Positions 22,270 through 30,385 of a stretch of DNA of 64,000 bases are shown piece by piece; position 1 is the stretch's first letter, and each line of letters begins with the position of its first letter. Under the pieces are notes generated by a model. The model was not told the DNA's origin and made no database searches. It saw only the letters and a program-made list of their open reading frames with translations. Where the stretch lies: contig NZ_KI421511.1 in NCBI RefSeq assembly GCF_000473265.1, positions 5,314,360 to 5,378,359 on the forward strand. Reading direction: 5' to 3'. The translations under genes and the position numbers were made by a program. This DNA comes from Amycolatopsis thermoflava N1165. Lineage in GTDB: Bacteria > Actinomycetota > Actinomycetes > Mycobacteriales > Pseudonocardiaceae.

Positions 22270-22299
22270 AGCATAGGGGCAGTGTAGGACGTGGCTCAC
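22270..22299 (-). promoter_or_regulatory. Predicted nuo operon promoter
   Basis: On the minus strand a TATGCT -10 box (22275-22270) follows a weak GTGAGC -35 element (22299-22294) at an 18-base spacing. The predicted start near 22263 falls inside the second Rex site. The rest of the 316-base gap between nuoA and the desaturase holds an iron-box-like sequence at 22319-22337; I see nothing else in it that I can support. Confidence 0.55.
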
Positions 22300-22318
22300 A
22301 TTGTTGTCGCGGGGTGTT

Positions 22319-22337
22319 TCGGGTAAGGCGAACCTAA
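22319..22337. promoter_or_regulatory. Candidate IdeR/DtxR-type iron box upstream of nuo
   Basis: Read on the minus strand, TTAGGTTCGCCTTACCCGA matches the DtxR/IdeR consensus TTAGGTTAGCCTAACCTAA at 15 of 19 positions, with one half-site (TTAGGTT) perfect. It lies about 55-75 bases upstream of the predicted nuo start, a position compatible with activation. No plus-strand gene nearby could use it instead. Confidence 0.45.
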
Positions 22338-22495
22338 CCAAAGGATGCCCTGGTGGACGGCCATAAGCCCGAGACCAGCACGAAAAGGATCATCCTGATC
22401 ACGCAACGCAGAACTGGTGTGACGTAACCCACGGTGATGGCGGCCAACCTCCGCCGGTTGCGCGCAAGATCACGCCGACGGAGGTGTGACGGAAG

Positions 22496-23506
22496 TCATC
22501 CGCGGAGCGGCTCGCCGGCCTCGTGGAGGTGCCGCAGCGCCTGCGCCCAGGAGTCGACCAGACCGGTCTCCGAGTACGGCACCCCGATCTCGGCGCAGTA
22601 CCGCCGCACGATCGGCTGCGCCAGCCGCAGGTGCGGGGTCGGCATGCTGGGGAACAGGTGGTGCTCGATCTGGTAGTTCAGGCCGCCCATCGCGACGTCG
22701 ACGAACCGGCCGCCGCGGACGTTGCGGGAGGTCAGCACCTGCCGCCGCAGGAAGTCCGGCCGATCGCCACCGGTCAGCGTCGGCATGCCCTTGTGGTTCG
22801 GCGCGAAGATCGAGCCCAGGTACACGCCCCACAGGCCCTGGTGCACGGCGATGAACACCAGCGCCTTGACCGGCGACAGCACCAGGAACACCGCGCCGAG
22901 GTAGACCGCGAAGTGGGTGAACAGCAGCGCGGCTTCCAGCCACCGCTGCTTCAGCCCCGGCCTGAGCACCGCGCGGATGCTCGACCAGTGCAGGTTCAGA
23001 CCCTCCAGCGTGAGCAGCGGGAAGAACAGGACCGCCTGGTGGCGCCCGATGAACCGGGGCAGGCCGCGGCTGGCCCTGGCCTGGCCCTGCGACCACACGA
23101 GGATGTCCGGCGCGACGTCCGGATCGAGTTCCTCGTGGTTGGGGTTGGCGTGGTGGCGCGTGTGCTTGTCCATCCACCAGCCGTAGCTCAGGCCGATGCC
23201 GAGGTTGCCCGCGATCCGGCCGGCGACCTCGCTCGGGCGGCGCGTGCGGAACACCTGCCGGTGCGCGAGGTCGTGCGACAGCAGGGCGATTTGACCGAAC
23301 AGGACGGCCAGCAGCACGGCGACGACCAGGGTCGCCCAGGAGTCGCCGATCCAGGCGAACAACGCCCAGGCGTAGGCGAACAGGGCGGTGACCAGGCCGG
23401 CGCGCAGGGCGTAGTAACCGGGGCGCCGGTTCAGCAGGCCGGCCTGCTTGACGCGGCCGGCCAGGCGGGCGAAGTCGCTGCCGGTTTCGGCTTCGGTGGT
23501 GGGCAC
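22496..23506 (-). CDS. Membrane fatty acid desaturase
   Basis: A 336-residue integral membrane di-iron desaturase. The three histidine boxes are clear: HDLAH (residues 78-82), HTRHH (115-119) and QIEHH near 287. Hydrophobic spans lie between them. It introduces double bonds into membrane acyl chains and would need an electron donor encoded elsewhere. It is related to linoleoyl-CoA/delta-6-type desaturases, but position specificity cannot be read. It stands alone between the nuo promoter region and menJ, on the same strand. Confidence 0.93.
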   Translation of the reverse strand: MPTTEAETGSDFARLAGRVKQAGLLNRRPGYYALRAGLVTALFAYAWALFAWIGDSWATLVVAVLLAVLFGQIALLSHDLAHRQVFRTRRPSEVAGRIAGNLGIGLSYGWWMDKHTRHHANPNHEELDPDVAPDILVWSQGQARASRGLPRFIGRHQAVLFFPLLTLEGLNLHWSSIRAVLRPGLKQRWLEAALLFTHFAVYLGAVFLVLSPVKALVFIAVHQGLWGVYLGSIFAPNHKGMPTLTGGDRPDFLRRQVLTSRNVRGGRFVDVAMGGLNYQIEHHLFPSMPTPHLRLAQPIVRRYCAEIGVPYSETGLVDSWAQALRHLHEAGEPLRG

Positions 23507-23581
23507 GCACCGAGTCTGTTGCGCCGCGCGAAGATCCGGCAGCCGGTGCGCACCCGGGTCCGCGGTGGGGCAGACCCCACC

Positions 23582-24853
23582 TCAGGCGCTGGGCGTCAAC
23601 CGGGCGGCGAGCGAGATCATCCGGTCCACCGCGTCGCCGCCCTTGGCGTCGTAGCAGCCGGACAGGCCCTTGTAGATCAGCGGGATCAGCGGGTTGATCC
23701 GCAGCCCGTACTTGGTCGCCGCGCGCATGACCTTCGGGTTGCCGATCGCCTTCGCGAAGACGTTGCCGAGGCGGTAGTAGCCGCCCATCAGCTCCTTCAG
23801 CGCGAGCGGGTAGCCACGCAGCGCGCGCTCCCGCGACGAGCCCTCGGGCCGGGCCAGCGCCTGCACCACGAACTCCGCCGCGAGCTGCGCCGACTCCATC
23901 GCCGCCGAGATGCCCTCGCCGTTGAACGGGCTCACCATGCCGCCCGCGTCGCCGAGCAGCAGCAGGCCGTCGCGGTAGTGCGGAGTGCGGTTGAAGCCCA
24001 TCGGCAGACCGGCACCGCCGATCCGGCCGATCGCGTTCTCCTCGCGGTAGCCCCACTCCTCCGGCGTCGAGTCCAGCCACTGCCGCATCAGGGCGCGGTA
24101 GTCCATGTTCCGGAACGACTTCGACGTGGACAGCATCCCGAGCCCGACGTTCACCGTGCCGTCACCGAGCGGGAACGCCCACCCGTACCCGGGCAGCAGC
24201 TGCGGGTTGCGCGGGTCCTTGCGGTCCCACAGTTCCAGGTGGCCCTCGATGAACGGGTCGTCGTGCCGTGGGCTCTTGTAGTACCGGCGCACGGCCACGC
24301 CCATCGGGCGCTTCTCGTCGGTCTCGATGCCGATCGACCGGGCCAGCCGCGCGGACACGCCGTCACATGCCAGGACCAGCGGCGCGTGGTAGCGCACCGG
24401 GGTCTTCTCGGGCCCCTGCTTCCCCTCGACACCGATCACGCGGCCCGTGCGCTCGTCGGTGATCGCGCCGGTCACCGTGGTCCGCTCCAGCAGCCGGGCG
24501 CCCGCCTTGACGGCGGTCTTGGCCAGCAGGTCGTCGAAGTCCTGGCGGGTACGCGAGACGCCGTAGGGCGGGTAGCTGGTCAGCTCCGGCCAGTCCAGCT
24601 CCAGCGTCAGCTCCGCGGTGAGGATCCGCAGGCCGCGGCTGTGCACCCAGCCGGCCTCCTGGCTGGTGTCGATGCCCAGGTCGATGAGCTGCTTCACGCC
24701 GCGCGGGGTGAGGCCGTCGCCGCACACCTTCTCGCGCGGGAACTCGGTCTTCTCCAGCACCAGGACGTCGATCCCGGCCCGCGCCAGGTACGTCGCGACG
24801 GTGGATCCGGCCGGGCCCGCGCCGACGACGATTACCTGTGCGTCCTGGGTCAT
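23582..24853 (-). CDS. menJ: Geranylgeranyl reductase-family flavoprotein, probable menaquinone reductase MenJ
   Basis: A 423-residue FAD-dependent reductase. The N-terminal VVGAGPAGSTVATYLARAG binds FAD, and GDAGGMVSPFNGEGISAAM is the second FAD motif of the geranylgeranyl reductase family. The mycobacterial homologue (Rv0561c) reduces the second isoprene unit of menaquinone. The adjacent menG and the other men genes nearby support that role. A copy of a short hairpin element ends about 22 bases before its ATG. Confidence 0.88.
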   Translation of the reverse strand: MTQDAQVIVVGAGPAGSTVATYLARAGIDVLVLEKTEFPREKVCGDGLTPRGVKQLIDLGIDTSQEAGWVHSRGLRILTAELTLELDWPELTSYPPYGVSRTRQDFDDLLAKTAVKAGARLLERTTVTGAITDERTGRVIGVEGKQGPEKTPVRYHAPLVLACDGVSARLARSIGIETDEKRPMGVAVRRYYKSPRHDDPFIEGHLELWDRKDPRNPQLLPGYGWAFPLGDGTVNVGLGMLSTSKSFRNMDYRALMRQWLDSTPEEWGYREENAIGRIGGAGLPMGFNRTPHYRDGLLLLGDAGGMVSPFNGEGISAAMESAQLAAEFVVQALARPEGSSRERALRGYPLALKELMGGYYRLGNVFAKAIGNPKVMRAATKYGLRINPLIPLIYKGLSGCYDAKGGDAVDRMISLAARLTPSA

Positions 24854-24875
24854 GCCTCGGAGTTTACGGGGAGCA

Positions 24876-24912
24876 CTGCGACGCGGAGCGTCTCCATCAG
24901 GGGTGGTGGTCG
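24876..24912 (-). repeat. Short hairpin element, copy C (upstream of menJ)
   Basis: On the minus strand this aligns without gaps to copy A at 29 of 37 positions. Its stem GACGC-TCC-GCGTC differs from the other copies by a compensating pair (A-T for G-C). It overlaps the last codons and TGA of menG and ends 22 bases before menJ. Confidence 0.6.
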
Positions 24913-25607
24913 GGCTGGCGGGTGGGCTTTATCGCGCGATGGATGGCGACGACGCCGAAGGTCAGGTTCAGCCACTCCACCTTCGACCAGCCCGCGCTGG
25001 CGATGATCTGCGCCAGGCTGCGCTGGTCGTGCCACGCGGCCATCGATTCGGCCAGGTAGGAGTAGGCCTCGGGGTTGGTCGAGGAGAACCGGCCGAGCAG
25101 CGTCATGACCCGCAGGATGAACTTCTTGTAGACGAACCGGATCGGCGGGAATGTGGGGGTCGACACCTCGCAGATCACCAGCCGGCCGCCCGGCTTGACC
25201 ACGCGCGCGATCTCTTCGAGCGCGGCCTTGGTGTCGACGAAGTTGCGGATGCCGAAGCTGATCGTCGCGGCGTCGAAGCTGTCGTCGGCGAACGGCAGGT
25301 GCAGCGCGTCGGCGGCGACCATCGGGACGCGGCGGTGCTTGCCGCTGCGCAGCATGCCGAGGGAGAAGTCCGCGGCCAGGCACCACGCGCCGCCGCGGGC
25401 GTACTCGGCGGTGGACACCCCGGTGCCCGCGGCGAGGTCGAGCACCCGCTCGCCGCGGCGGGCGTCCAGGACCCGCGAGGTCGTCGTGCGCCATCGCCGG
25501 TCGAACCCGAACGTCATGACCGAGTTCGCCCGGTCGTAGCCCTCCGAGACGCCGTCGAACATGGCGGCGACCTCGTGTGGATCCTTGTCCAGACTGGCTC
25601 GCGACAT
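24897..25607 (-). CDS. menG: Demethylmenaquinone methyltransferase
   Basis: A 236-residue SAM-dependent methyltransferase of the UbiE/MenG family that performs the last nuclear methylation of menaquinone. Motif I is VLDLAAGTGVSTAEYA; FDAATISFGIRNFVD and GGRLVICEVSTPT are family signatures. Its order menG-menJ with mgtA upstream matches the mycobacterial Rv0557-0561 region. The final residues (QPDHHP) are encoded by a hairpin repeat element. No good ribosome site precedes the ATG. Confidence 0.95.
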   Translation of the reverse strand: MSRASLDKDPHEVAAMFDGVSEGYDRANSVMTFGFDRRWRTTTSRVLDARRGERVLDLAAGTGVSTAEYARGGAWCLAADFSLGMLRSGKHRRVPMVAADALHLPFADDSFDAATISFGIRNFVDTKAALEEIARVVKPGGRLVICEVSTPTFPPIRFVYKKFILRVMTLLGRFSSTNPEAYSYLAESMAAWHDQRSLAQIIASAGWSKVEWLNLTFGVVAIHRAIKPTRQPDHHP

Positions 25608-25616
25608 GTTTGAAGA

Positions 25617-26768
25617 CTAGCTGCGGCGCTTGCGCCTCCGTTGAGGGCGGCGGTGGGCGACGGGTGGGGGTAAGGCAGTGAGCATCCCCCGCACGCTCGC
25701 GGGCCACGCGAACTCCTCCGCCCGGGCGCGCGAAGCCGCACGTCGCAGGTCCTCCGGGCTCTCCAGCAGGCCGGTCACGGCCGACGCGAACGCCCGGGGC
25801 ACGTCCGGAACCGCGGCCCCGCAGCCGGGCCGGACGATCTCCCGCAGCGCCGAGGACTGCGACACCACCACCGGCGTCCCGGACGCCAGCGCCTCCAGCG
25901 CCGCGAGCCCGAACGTCTCGTGCGGGCCCGGCGCGAGCGAGACGTCGGCGCTGGCCAGCAGCCGGGCCACGGCGGTCCGGTCGGACACGAACCCGAGGAA
26001 TGTCACCGGCAGCCCGCGCGCCCGCCGTTCCAGCGCCCGGCGGCGCGGCCCGTCCCCGGCGATCACCAGCCGCACCCGGTCCCCCGCCTCGGTCAGCTCG
26101 GCGACGGTGTCCACACTGCGCTCGACGTGCTTCTCCGGCGACAGCCGTCCACAGTGGACCAGCAACGCGTCCGCGCCGGAGGCCAGCTCGTGCCGCAGGC
26201 CGGGATCGTGGTGCGCGGGGCGGAAGGTCGCGAGGTCCACCCCGAGCGGGACCTGGCGGACGTTGGCGACGCCGATCCGGTCGAACTCCTCGCGGGCGAA
26301 CGACGTGGTGCAGACGACCGTGTCGTAGTTGCCCGCCATGCGCCGGTTGGCGGCGTCGGCGACGCGGCGGGCCAGCGGACCGGGCACCAGGAACTGCTCC
26401 AGCAGCCGGTCCAGCCGCTCGTGCGAGATCACCACGCTGGGCACGTCGCGCCGGTGCGCCCACACCCCCATCCCCCGCAGGGTCAGCCGGTCCGACACCT
26501 CCAGCCGGTCCGGGCGCAGCGCCGACAGCAACGCGCGCACCCGGTACGGGTCGACCGCGCGGTAGCCGCCGGTGCCGGGGATCTTCGGCGCGGGCAGGCT
26601 GATCCGCCGCACCCCGGTCGGCAGCTGTTCCTCGGCGTGCCGGGGCCCCGGCACGACCAGCGTCACGCGGTGGCCGCTCGCCACGTACCCGGCGCCGAGG
26701 TGGTGCAGCGCCGTGCGCAGACCACCGGACCGGGGCCCGTAGAAGTTCGCCAGCTGGACGATGTGCAT
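25617..26768 (-). CDS. GT4-family glycosyltransferase
   Basis: A 383-residue GT-B glycosyltransferase. The N-terminal half starts MHIVQLANFYGPRSGGLRT; the C-terminal donor domain has HCGRLSPEKHVER and APGPHETFGLAALEALASG (EX7E motif). It is related to PimB/MgtA-type mannosyltransferases and lies four bases from mgtA, so it may act on cell-envelope lipids. Donor and acceptor are unknown. The last about 14 residues, very basic, are encoded by a copy of the short hairpin element. Confidence 0.9.
   Translation of the reverse strand: MHIVQLANFYGPRSGGLRTALHHLGAGYVASGHRVTLVVPGPRHAEEQLPTGVRRISLPAPKIPGTGGYRAVDPYRVRALLSALRPDRLEVSDRLTLRGMGVWAHRRDVPSVVISHERLDRLLEQFLVPGPLARRVADAANRRMAGNYDTVVCTTSFAREEFDRIGVANVRQVPLGVDLATFRPAHHDPGLRHELASGADALLVHCGRLSPEKHVERSVDTVAELTEAGDRVRLVIAGDGPRRRALERRARGLPVTFLGFVSDRTAVARLLASADVSLAPGPHETFGLAALEALASGTPVVVSQSSALREIVRPGCGAAVPDVPRAFASAVTGLLESPEDLRRAASRARAEEFAWPASVRGMLTALPPPVAHRRPQRRRKRRS
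25621..25656 (-). repeat. Short hairpin element, copy B (upstream of menG)
   Basis: On the minus strand: CCCACCGCCGCCC, CAACGGA, stem GGCGC-AA-GCGCC, then GCAG. It differs from copy A by two A-to-G changes and the loop. It ends 13 bases before the menG ATG and forms the 3' coding end of the upstream glycosyltransferase. Confidence 0.75.
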
Positions 26769-26772
26769 GGCA

Positions 26773-27894
26773 TCAGGCGGCTCGCGCCACGCGGCCGGTG
26801 ACCACCTCGTAGTGGTTCACCAGCTCCGCGCACACCGCGGGCCACGTCCGGCCGAGCACGACCTTGCGGGCCTTGGTCCCCAGCCGGTCCCGCAGCGCCG
26901 GGTCGCGCAGGTCGCGCACGCGCCGCACCAGCTCCTCGGCGAACCCGGCCGGGTCGGGCGGCAGCAGGAAGCCGGTGCGGCCGGGCAGGACGAGGTCCCG
27001 CGGGCCGCCCGCGTCCGGCGCCAGCACCGGCAGCCCGGACGCCATCGCCTCCTGCACCGCCTGGCAGAACGTCTCGTGCGGGCCGGTGTGGACGAACACG
27101 TCCAGGCTCGCGTAAGCCGCGGACAGCTCGTCGCCGTAGCGGGCACCGAGGAAGGCCGCGCTGGGCAGGCGTTCGGCCAGCTCCTCGCGGTCCGGCCCGT
27201 CACCCACGATCACCAGCCGCACGCCGTCCACCCCGGTCAGGGCGGCGAGCCTGCCGACCTCCTTCTCCGGCGCCAGCCGCCCGACGAACCCGACCAGCAG
27301 CTCCCCGTTCGGCGCGAGCCGGGCCCGCAGGTCCGGGTCCGCGTGCGCCGGCGAGAACCGCTCGACGTCCACCCCCCGGCCCCACCGGTGCACACGGGGC
27401 ACACCGTGCGCACGCAGGTCCTCCACGGACTGGGTGGACGGTGCGAGCGTGCGGTCGGCCTTGGTATGCAGCCGACGCACCCACCGCCACGCGGCCCGCG
27501 CGCCGAGGCCGAGCCCGTACGCGGTGGCGAACCCGGCGATGTCGGTCTGGAACACCGCGATCGAAGGCACCCGCAGCCGCCGGGCCGCGGCCAGCCCGCG
27601 GGCGCCGACCACGAACGGCGATGCCAGGTGCACCACGTCCGGCCCGAACGCGGCCAGCGCGGTCAGCACCGTGCGGGTGGGCAGGCCGATCGGCAGCGAG
27701 TTCACCACCGGCAGGTCCAGCGCCGGGATGCGCACCACGGGCGCGCCCCGGTAGTGCGTCGGCCCGGTGAGGCCGGGCGCGACCACCATCACGTCGTGGC
27801 CGGTGCCGGTGAGGTGCTCGATGATCCGCAGCACGGAGTTGGTCACGCCGTTCACCTGCGGGAGGAAGCTTTCGGTGACGATGGCGACGCGCAC
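26773..27894 (-). CDS. mgtA: GDP-mannose-dependent alpha-mannosyltransferase, MgtA-like
   Basis: A 373-residue GT4 glycosyltransferase beginning [20 protein letters not shown], the MgtA/PimB signature. The donor domain has [12 protein letters not shown] and [19 protein letters not shown]. In mycobacteria and corynebacteria MgtA (Rv0557) adds mannose to a glycolipid acceptor at the inner membrane. The place next to menG matches that locus. The GTG at 27894 is preceded by GGTGGGG; the frame stays open 78 bases further upstream without a good start. Confidence 0.85.
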   Translation of the reverse strand: MRVAIVTESFLPQVNGVTNSVLRIIEHLTGTGHDVMVVAPGLTGPTHYRGAPVVRIPALDLPVVNSLPIGLPTRTVLTALAAFGPDVVHLASPFVVGARGLAAARRLRVPSIAVFQTDIAGFATAYGLGLGARAAWRWVRRLHTKADRTLAPSTQSVEDLRAHGVPRVHRWGRGVDVERFSPAHADPDLRARLAPNGELLVGFVGRLAPEKEVGRLAALTGVDGVRLVIVGDGPDREELAERLPSAAFLGARYGDELSAAYASLDVFVHTGPHETFCQAVQEAMASGLPVLAPDAGGPRDLVLPGRTGFLLPPDPAGFAEELVRRVRDLRDPALRDRLGTKARKVVLGRTWPAVCAELVNHYEVVTGRVARAA

Positions 27895-28037
27895 GATCCC
27901 CACCGTGGCAGCCGGTCCGGTTCGCGGAGAAAAGCCCGCGTGACGACGGGACCAACGGTGCCCGAACTTCACGAAGCTTTCTCCGCTTCACCTGGGTGTC
28001 GCGTCCCGGACATCTGCTGCCGCCACACTCGGCTGGC

Positions 28038-28883
28038 GTGACCCTCCTCTCCGCCCGTCCACCCCACCCGGTCGAACCGGGCTTGCTGTCGCGAGCGCTC
28101 GAGGTCGCCGGGCGGCTGGCCAACGACGCCACCGACGTGATCACGGCGACCGCGGGCCGGGGCGCCCACCCGGACGTGGCGGACTCGCCGTTCGACTGGG
28201 TCACCGACACCGACCGCATCCTGGAGCGGCACACCCGCCGCGTGCTGACCGCCGAGTTCCCCGGCATCCCCGTCGTCGGCGGCGAGTTCGGCGCCGACAC
28301 CGGCGCGGACTCGGCGGCCTACCGCTGGGTGGTGGACCCGGTCGACGGGACGGCCAACTACGTCGCCGGGGTGCCGTGGTGCGCCTACAGCCTCGCGCTG
28401 GTCGACGCGTCCGGACCGGTCGTCGGTGTGGTCGCCGACCCCTACCGCGCGCAGATCTACGCCGCCGCCCGCGGACGCGGCACGCGCGCCAACGGCAAGC
28501 CGGTCAAGCTGGTCGACCGGGACCGCATCGCCGGGTCGATCGTGTGCACCGAGCTGGCCCGCAAGGGGCCGTGGCCAGGCATGGGCTCGTTCATCGAACG
28601 CGCCGCCGAGGCACACGCCGGGGTTCGCGTGCTCGGCTCGGCCGCGTTGTCGATCGCCCAGGTCGCGCTCGGGCACGCGATCGCCGCGGTGCTGCACAGC
28701 TACCACGAGTGGGACGTCGCCGGGTCGGTCGCGCTGGCCATCGAGGCGGGCGCCGTCGTGCTCGACCGGCGCGGGTCGGACAGCCCGCTGCCCACCGACG
28801 GCCTGCTTGTCGCCGCGCCCAGCGTCGCCGAGGAAGTCCTGTCCTGGTGGCAGGAAACCGAACGGGGCATCCGCGCGTCCTAG
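28038..28883 (+). CDS. Inositol monophosphatase-family phosphatase
   Basis: A 281-residue Mg-dependent phosphatase. The metal-binding motif is DPVDGTANYVAG and the second family motif is EWDVAGSVALAIEAGA. Such enzymes dephosphorylate inositol phosphate, histidinol phosphate or 3'-phosphoadenosine phosphate; the substrate here cannot be told. I chose GTG (VTLLSARPPHPVEPG), as upstream residues are unconserved. It is divergent from mgtA, so a link to mannolipid synthesis through inositol is possible but not shown. Confidence 0.88.
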   Translation: MTLLSARPPHPVEPGLLSRALEVAGRLANDATDVITATAGRGAHPDVADSPFDWVTDTDRILERHTRRVLTAEFPGIPVVGGEFGADTGADSAAYRWVVDPVDGTANYVAGVPWCAYSLALVDASGPVVGVVADPYRAQIYAAARGRGTRANGKPVKLVDRDRIAGSIVCTELARKGPWPGMGSFIERAAEAHAGVRVLGSAALSIAQVALGHAIAAVLHSYHEWDVAGSVALAIEAGAVVLDRRGSDSPLPTDGLLVAAPSVAEEVLSWWQETERGIRAS

Positions 28884-28918
28884 GTCCGGACAAGAACACG
28901 GACCCGGGAGAACACCAC

Positions 28919-29293
28919 ATGCTGATCTACGGCTGGCGCAAGAGCGTCCAGGAGCTGGCCACCGCGACCTACCTGTGCGGGAACTGCCAGAACCCGAGCG
29001 CGCACGCGCTGCGCCGCGCCGTCACGAAGTTCACGCTGTTCTTCATCCCGCTGTTCCCGATCAGCTCGAAGTACTTCACGGTGTGCACGTTCTGCGGCAT
29101 GACGAACAAGCTGACCAAGGACGAGGCGCAGCAGGTCCAGGCCATGCAGCAGCAGGCGCCGGCGCCGCAGCCCATGCCGCAGCAGCCGCCCGTGCCGCAG
29201 GCCGGCTACCCGCAGGCCGGGTACCCGCAGCCGGGTCACGCGCCGCAGCAGTACCCGCAGCAGCAGATCCAGCCGCCGCGCCAGGGGTTCTAA
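28919..29293 (+). CDS. Zinc-ribbon protein with Pro/Gln-rich tail
   Basis: A 124-residue protein. Two knuckles, CGNC (about residues 20-23) and CTFC (about 59-62), would bind one zinc. Between them lies a hydrophobic segment (FTLFFIPLFPISSKYF). From about residue 72 the tail is almost only Pro, Gln, Ala, Gly and Tyr with AGYPQ repeats. This is a common actinobacterial family of unknown role. The 3' end overlaps the convergent reductase by four bases. Confidence 0.82.
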   Translation: MLIYGWRKSVQELATATYLCGNCQNPSAHALRRAVTKFTLFFIPLFPISSKYFTVCTFCGMTNKLTKDEAQQVQAMQQQAPAPQPMPQQPPVPQAGYPQAGYPQPGHAPQQYPQQQIQPPRQGF

Positions 29294-29853
29294 CGCACCA
29301 CGCGGTAGTGGAGGAAGGCGACCTTGTCGCTGAGGGTGCGGGTCTCGACGAGTTCGAGGTCCACCCGGCGTTCCTGGTGGGCGAAGAACGGGGTGCCACC
29401 ACCGACGAGCACCGGGTGGACCCGCACGAGGTACTCGTCGATCAGCCCGGCCGCGGCGACCTCGGCGGCCAGGGTCGCGCCGCCGATCGCGATGTCGCCG
29501 TCCCCCGGCTCGGCGCGCAGCCGCTCGATCTCCTCGGCCGGGCTGCCGGAAGCCAGCCGCGTGTTGCCCTCCACCGCGGGCAGCGTGGTGGAGAACACGA
29601 CCTTGGGCATCGCCTTCCAGATCGCGGCGAACTCGAGCTCCGCGTCGTCCAGGGTCTGCTCCTGTTCGGCGGTTTCCCAGAACAGCATCGTTTCGTACAG
29701 CCGCCGCCCCATCAGGTGGACGTCGACGCCGCGCACCTCCTCGATGGCGAGGCGGAAGACTTCCTCGGTGGGCGCCGACCAGTCGAACCGGCCGTCCGGC
29801 CCGACGATGTAGCCGTCCAGCGAGACGGACATCGAGTAGGTGACGCTGCGCAT
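29290..29853 (-). CDS. Dihydrofolate reductase-family protein (RibD C-terminal fold)
   Basis: A 187-residue protein of the RibD_C/DHFR-like family, with MSVSLDGYIVGPDGRFDW at the start, HLMGRRLYETM and AIGGATLAAEVAAAGLIDEY for NADP binding. Members are NADPH-dependent reductases of uncertain substrates. True folate or riboflavin synthesis is not implied by the context. It converges with the zinc-ribbon gene. Confidence 0.9.
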   Translation of the reverse strand: MRSVTYSMSVSLDGYIVGPDGRFDWSAPTEEVFRLAIEEVRGVDVHLMGRRLYETMLFWETAEQEQTLDDAELEFAAIWKAMPKVVFSTTLPAVEGNTRLASGSPAEEIERLRAEPGDGDIAIGGATLAAEVAAAGLIDEYLVRVHPVLVGGGTPFFAHQERRVDLELVETRTLSDKVAFLHYRVVR

Positions 29854-29875
29854 GGAAGTCCCCTCGCTGCCGGAG

Positions 29876-30373
29876 TCAGCCGGACTTCACCGTGGTCTCG
29901 GCCTCGACGACGGTGACCTCCGGCTCGGTCACCTCCGGCTCGCGGCGCAGTCGCTGGCGGATCAGCCAGGCCACCGCGCCTGCGACCACCCAGGTGATCA
30001 GGATGGTGGTGCCCAGCGGCAGCAGCGTCAAGGTCGCGGTGCGGCCCGCGACGCGGGCCAGGTCCGGGTCGGTCGCGTCGTACTCGATGCGCACCAGGTC
30101 GCCCGCGACCAGGCCGGCCGGGTAGAGCACGCCGTTGGACGGGCTGTGCACGATGCCGTCCGGCGTCTCGAACCGGATGATCGTCCGGTCCCAGGCCACC
30201 GCGTCCACCTCGGCCGTCGCCGTGCCCAGGTTGCCGGTGATCGCCTGGTCGTTGCGGATCGCGGCGAGCAGCAGGCCGGCGCACAGCACGGTGATCACGA
30301 CGGCGACGGCGAGCACGCAGCGACGGCCGATCTTCAGCCACCACAGAGTTCTCGCCGTCACTCCTCCGAGCAT
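29876..30373 (-). CDS. DUF3592-type membrane protein
   Basis: A 165-residue protein with two transmembrane helices (about residues 18-38 and 115-138) around an extracytoplasmic beta-rich segment. The segment (TIIRFETPDGIVHSPSN, DLVRIEYDATDPDLAR) matches the DUF3592 pattern. The C-terminal tail is acidic. The function is unknown. It follows the M1 peptidase gene closely on the same strand. Confidence 0.8.
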   Translation of the reverse strand: MLGGVTARTLWWLKIGRRCVLAVAVVITVLCAGLLLAAIRNDQAITGNLGTATAEVDAVAWDRTIIRFETPDGIVHSPSNGVLYPAGLVAGDLVRIEYDATDPDLARVAGRTATLTLLPLGTTILITWVVAGAVAWLIRQRLRREPEVTEPEVTVVEAETTVKSG

Positions 30374-30385
30374 AGAAGGTGCGGG

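Noticed and set aside
22345..22398. Short plus-strand frame with Trp-Trp (MPWWTAISPR), as a possible leader peptide
   Set aside because: No plus-strand gene follows it, there is no spaced ribosome site and no attenuator-like hairpin pair.
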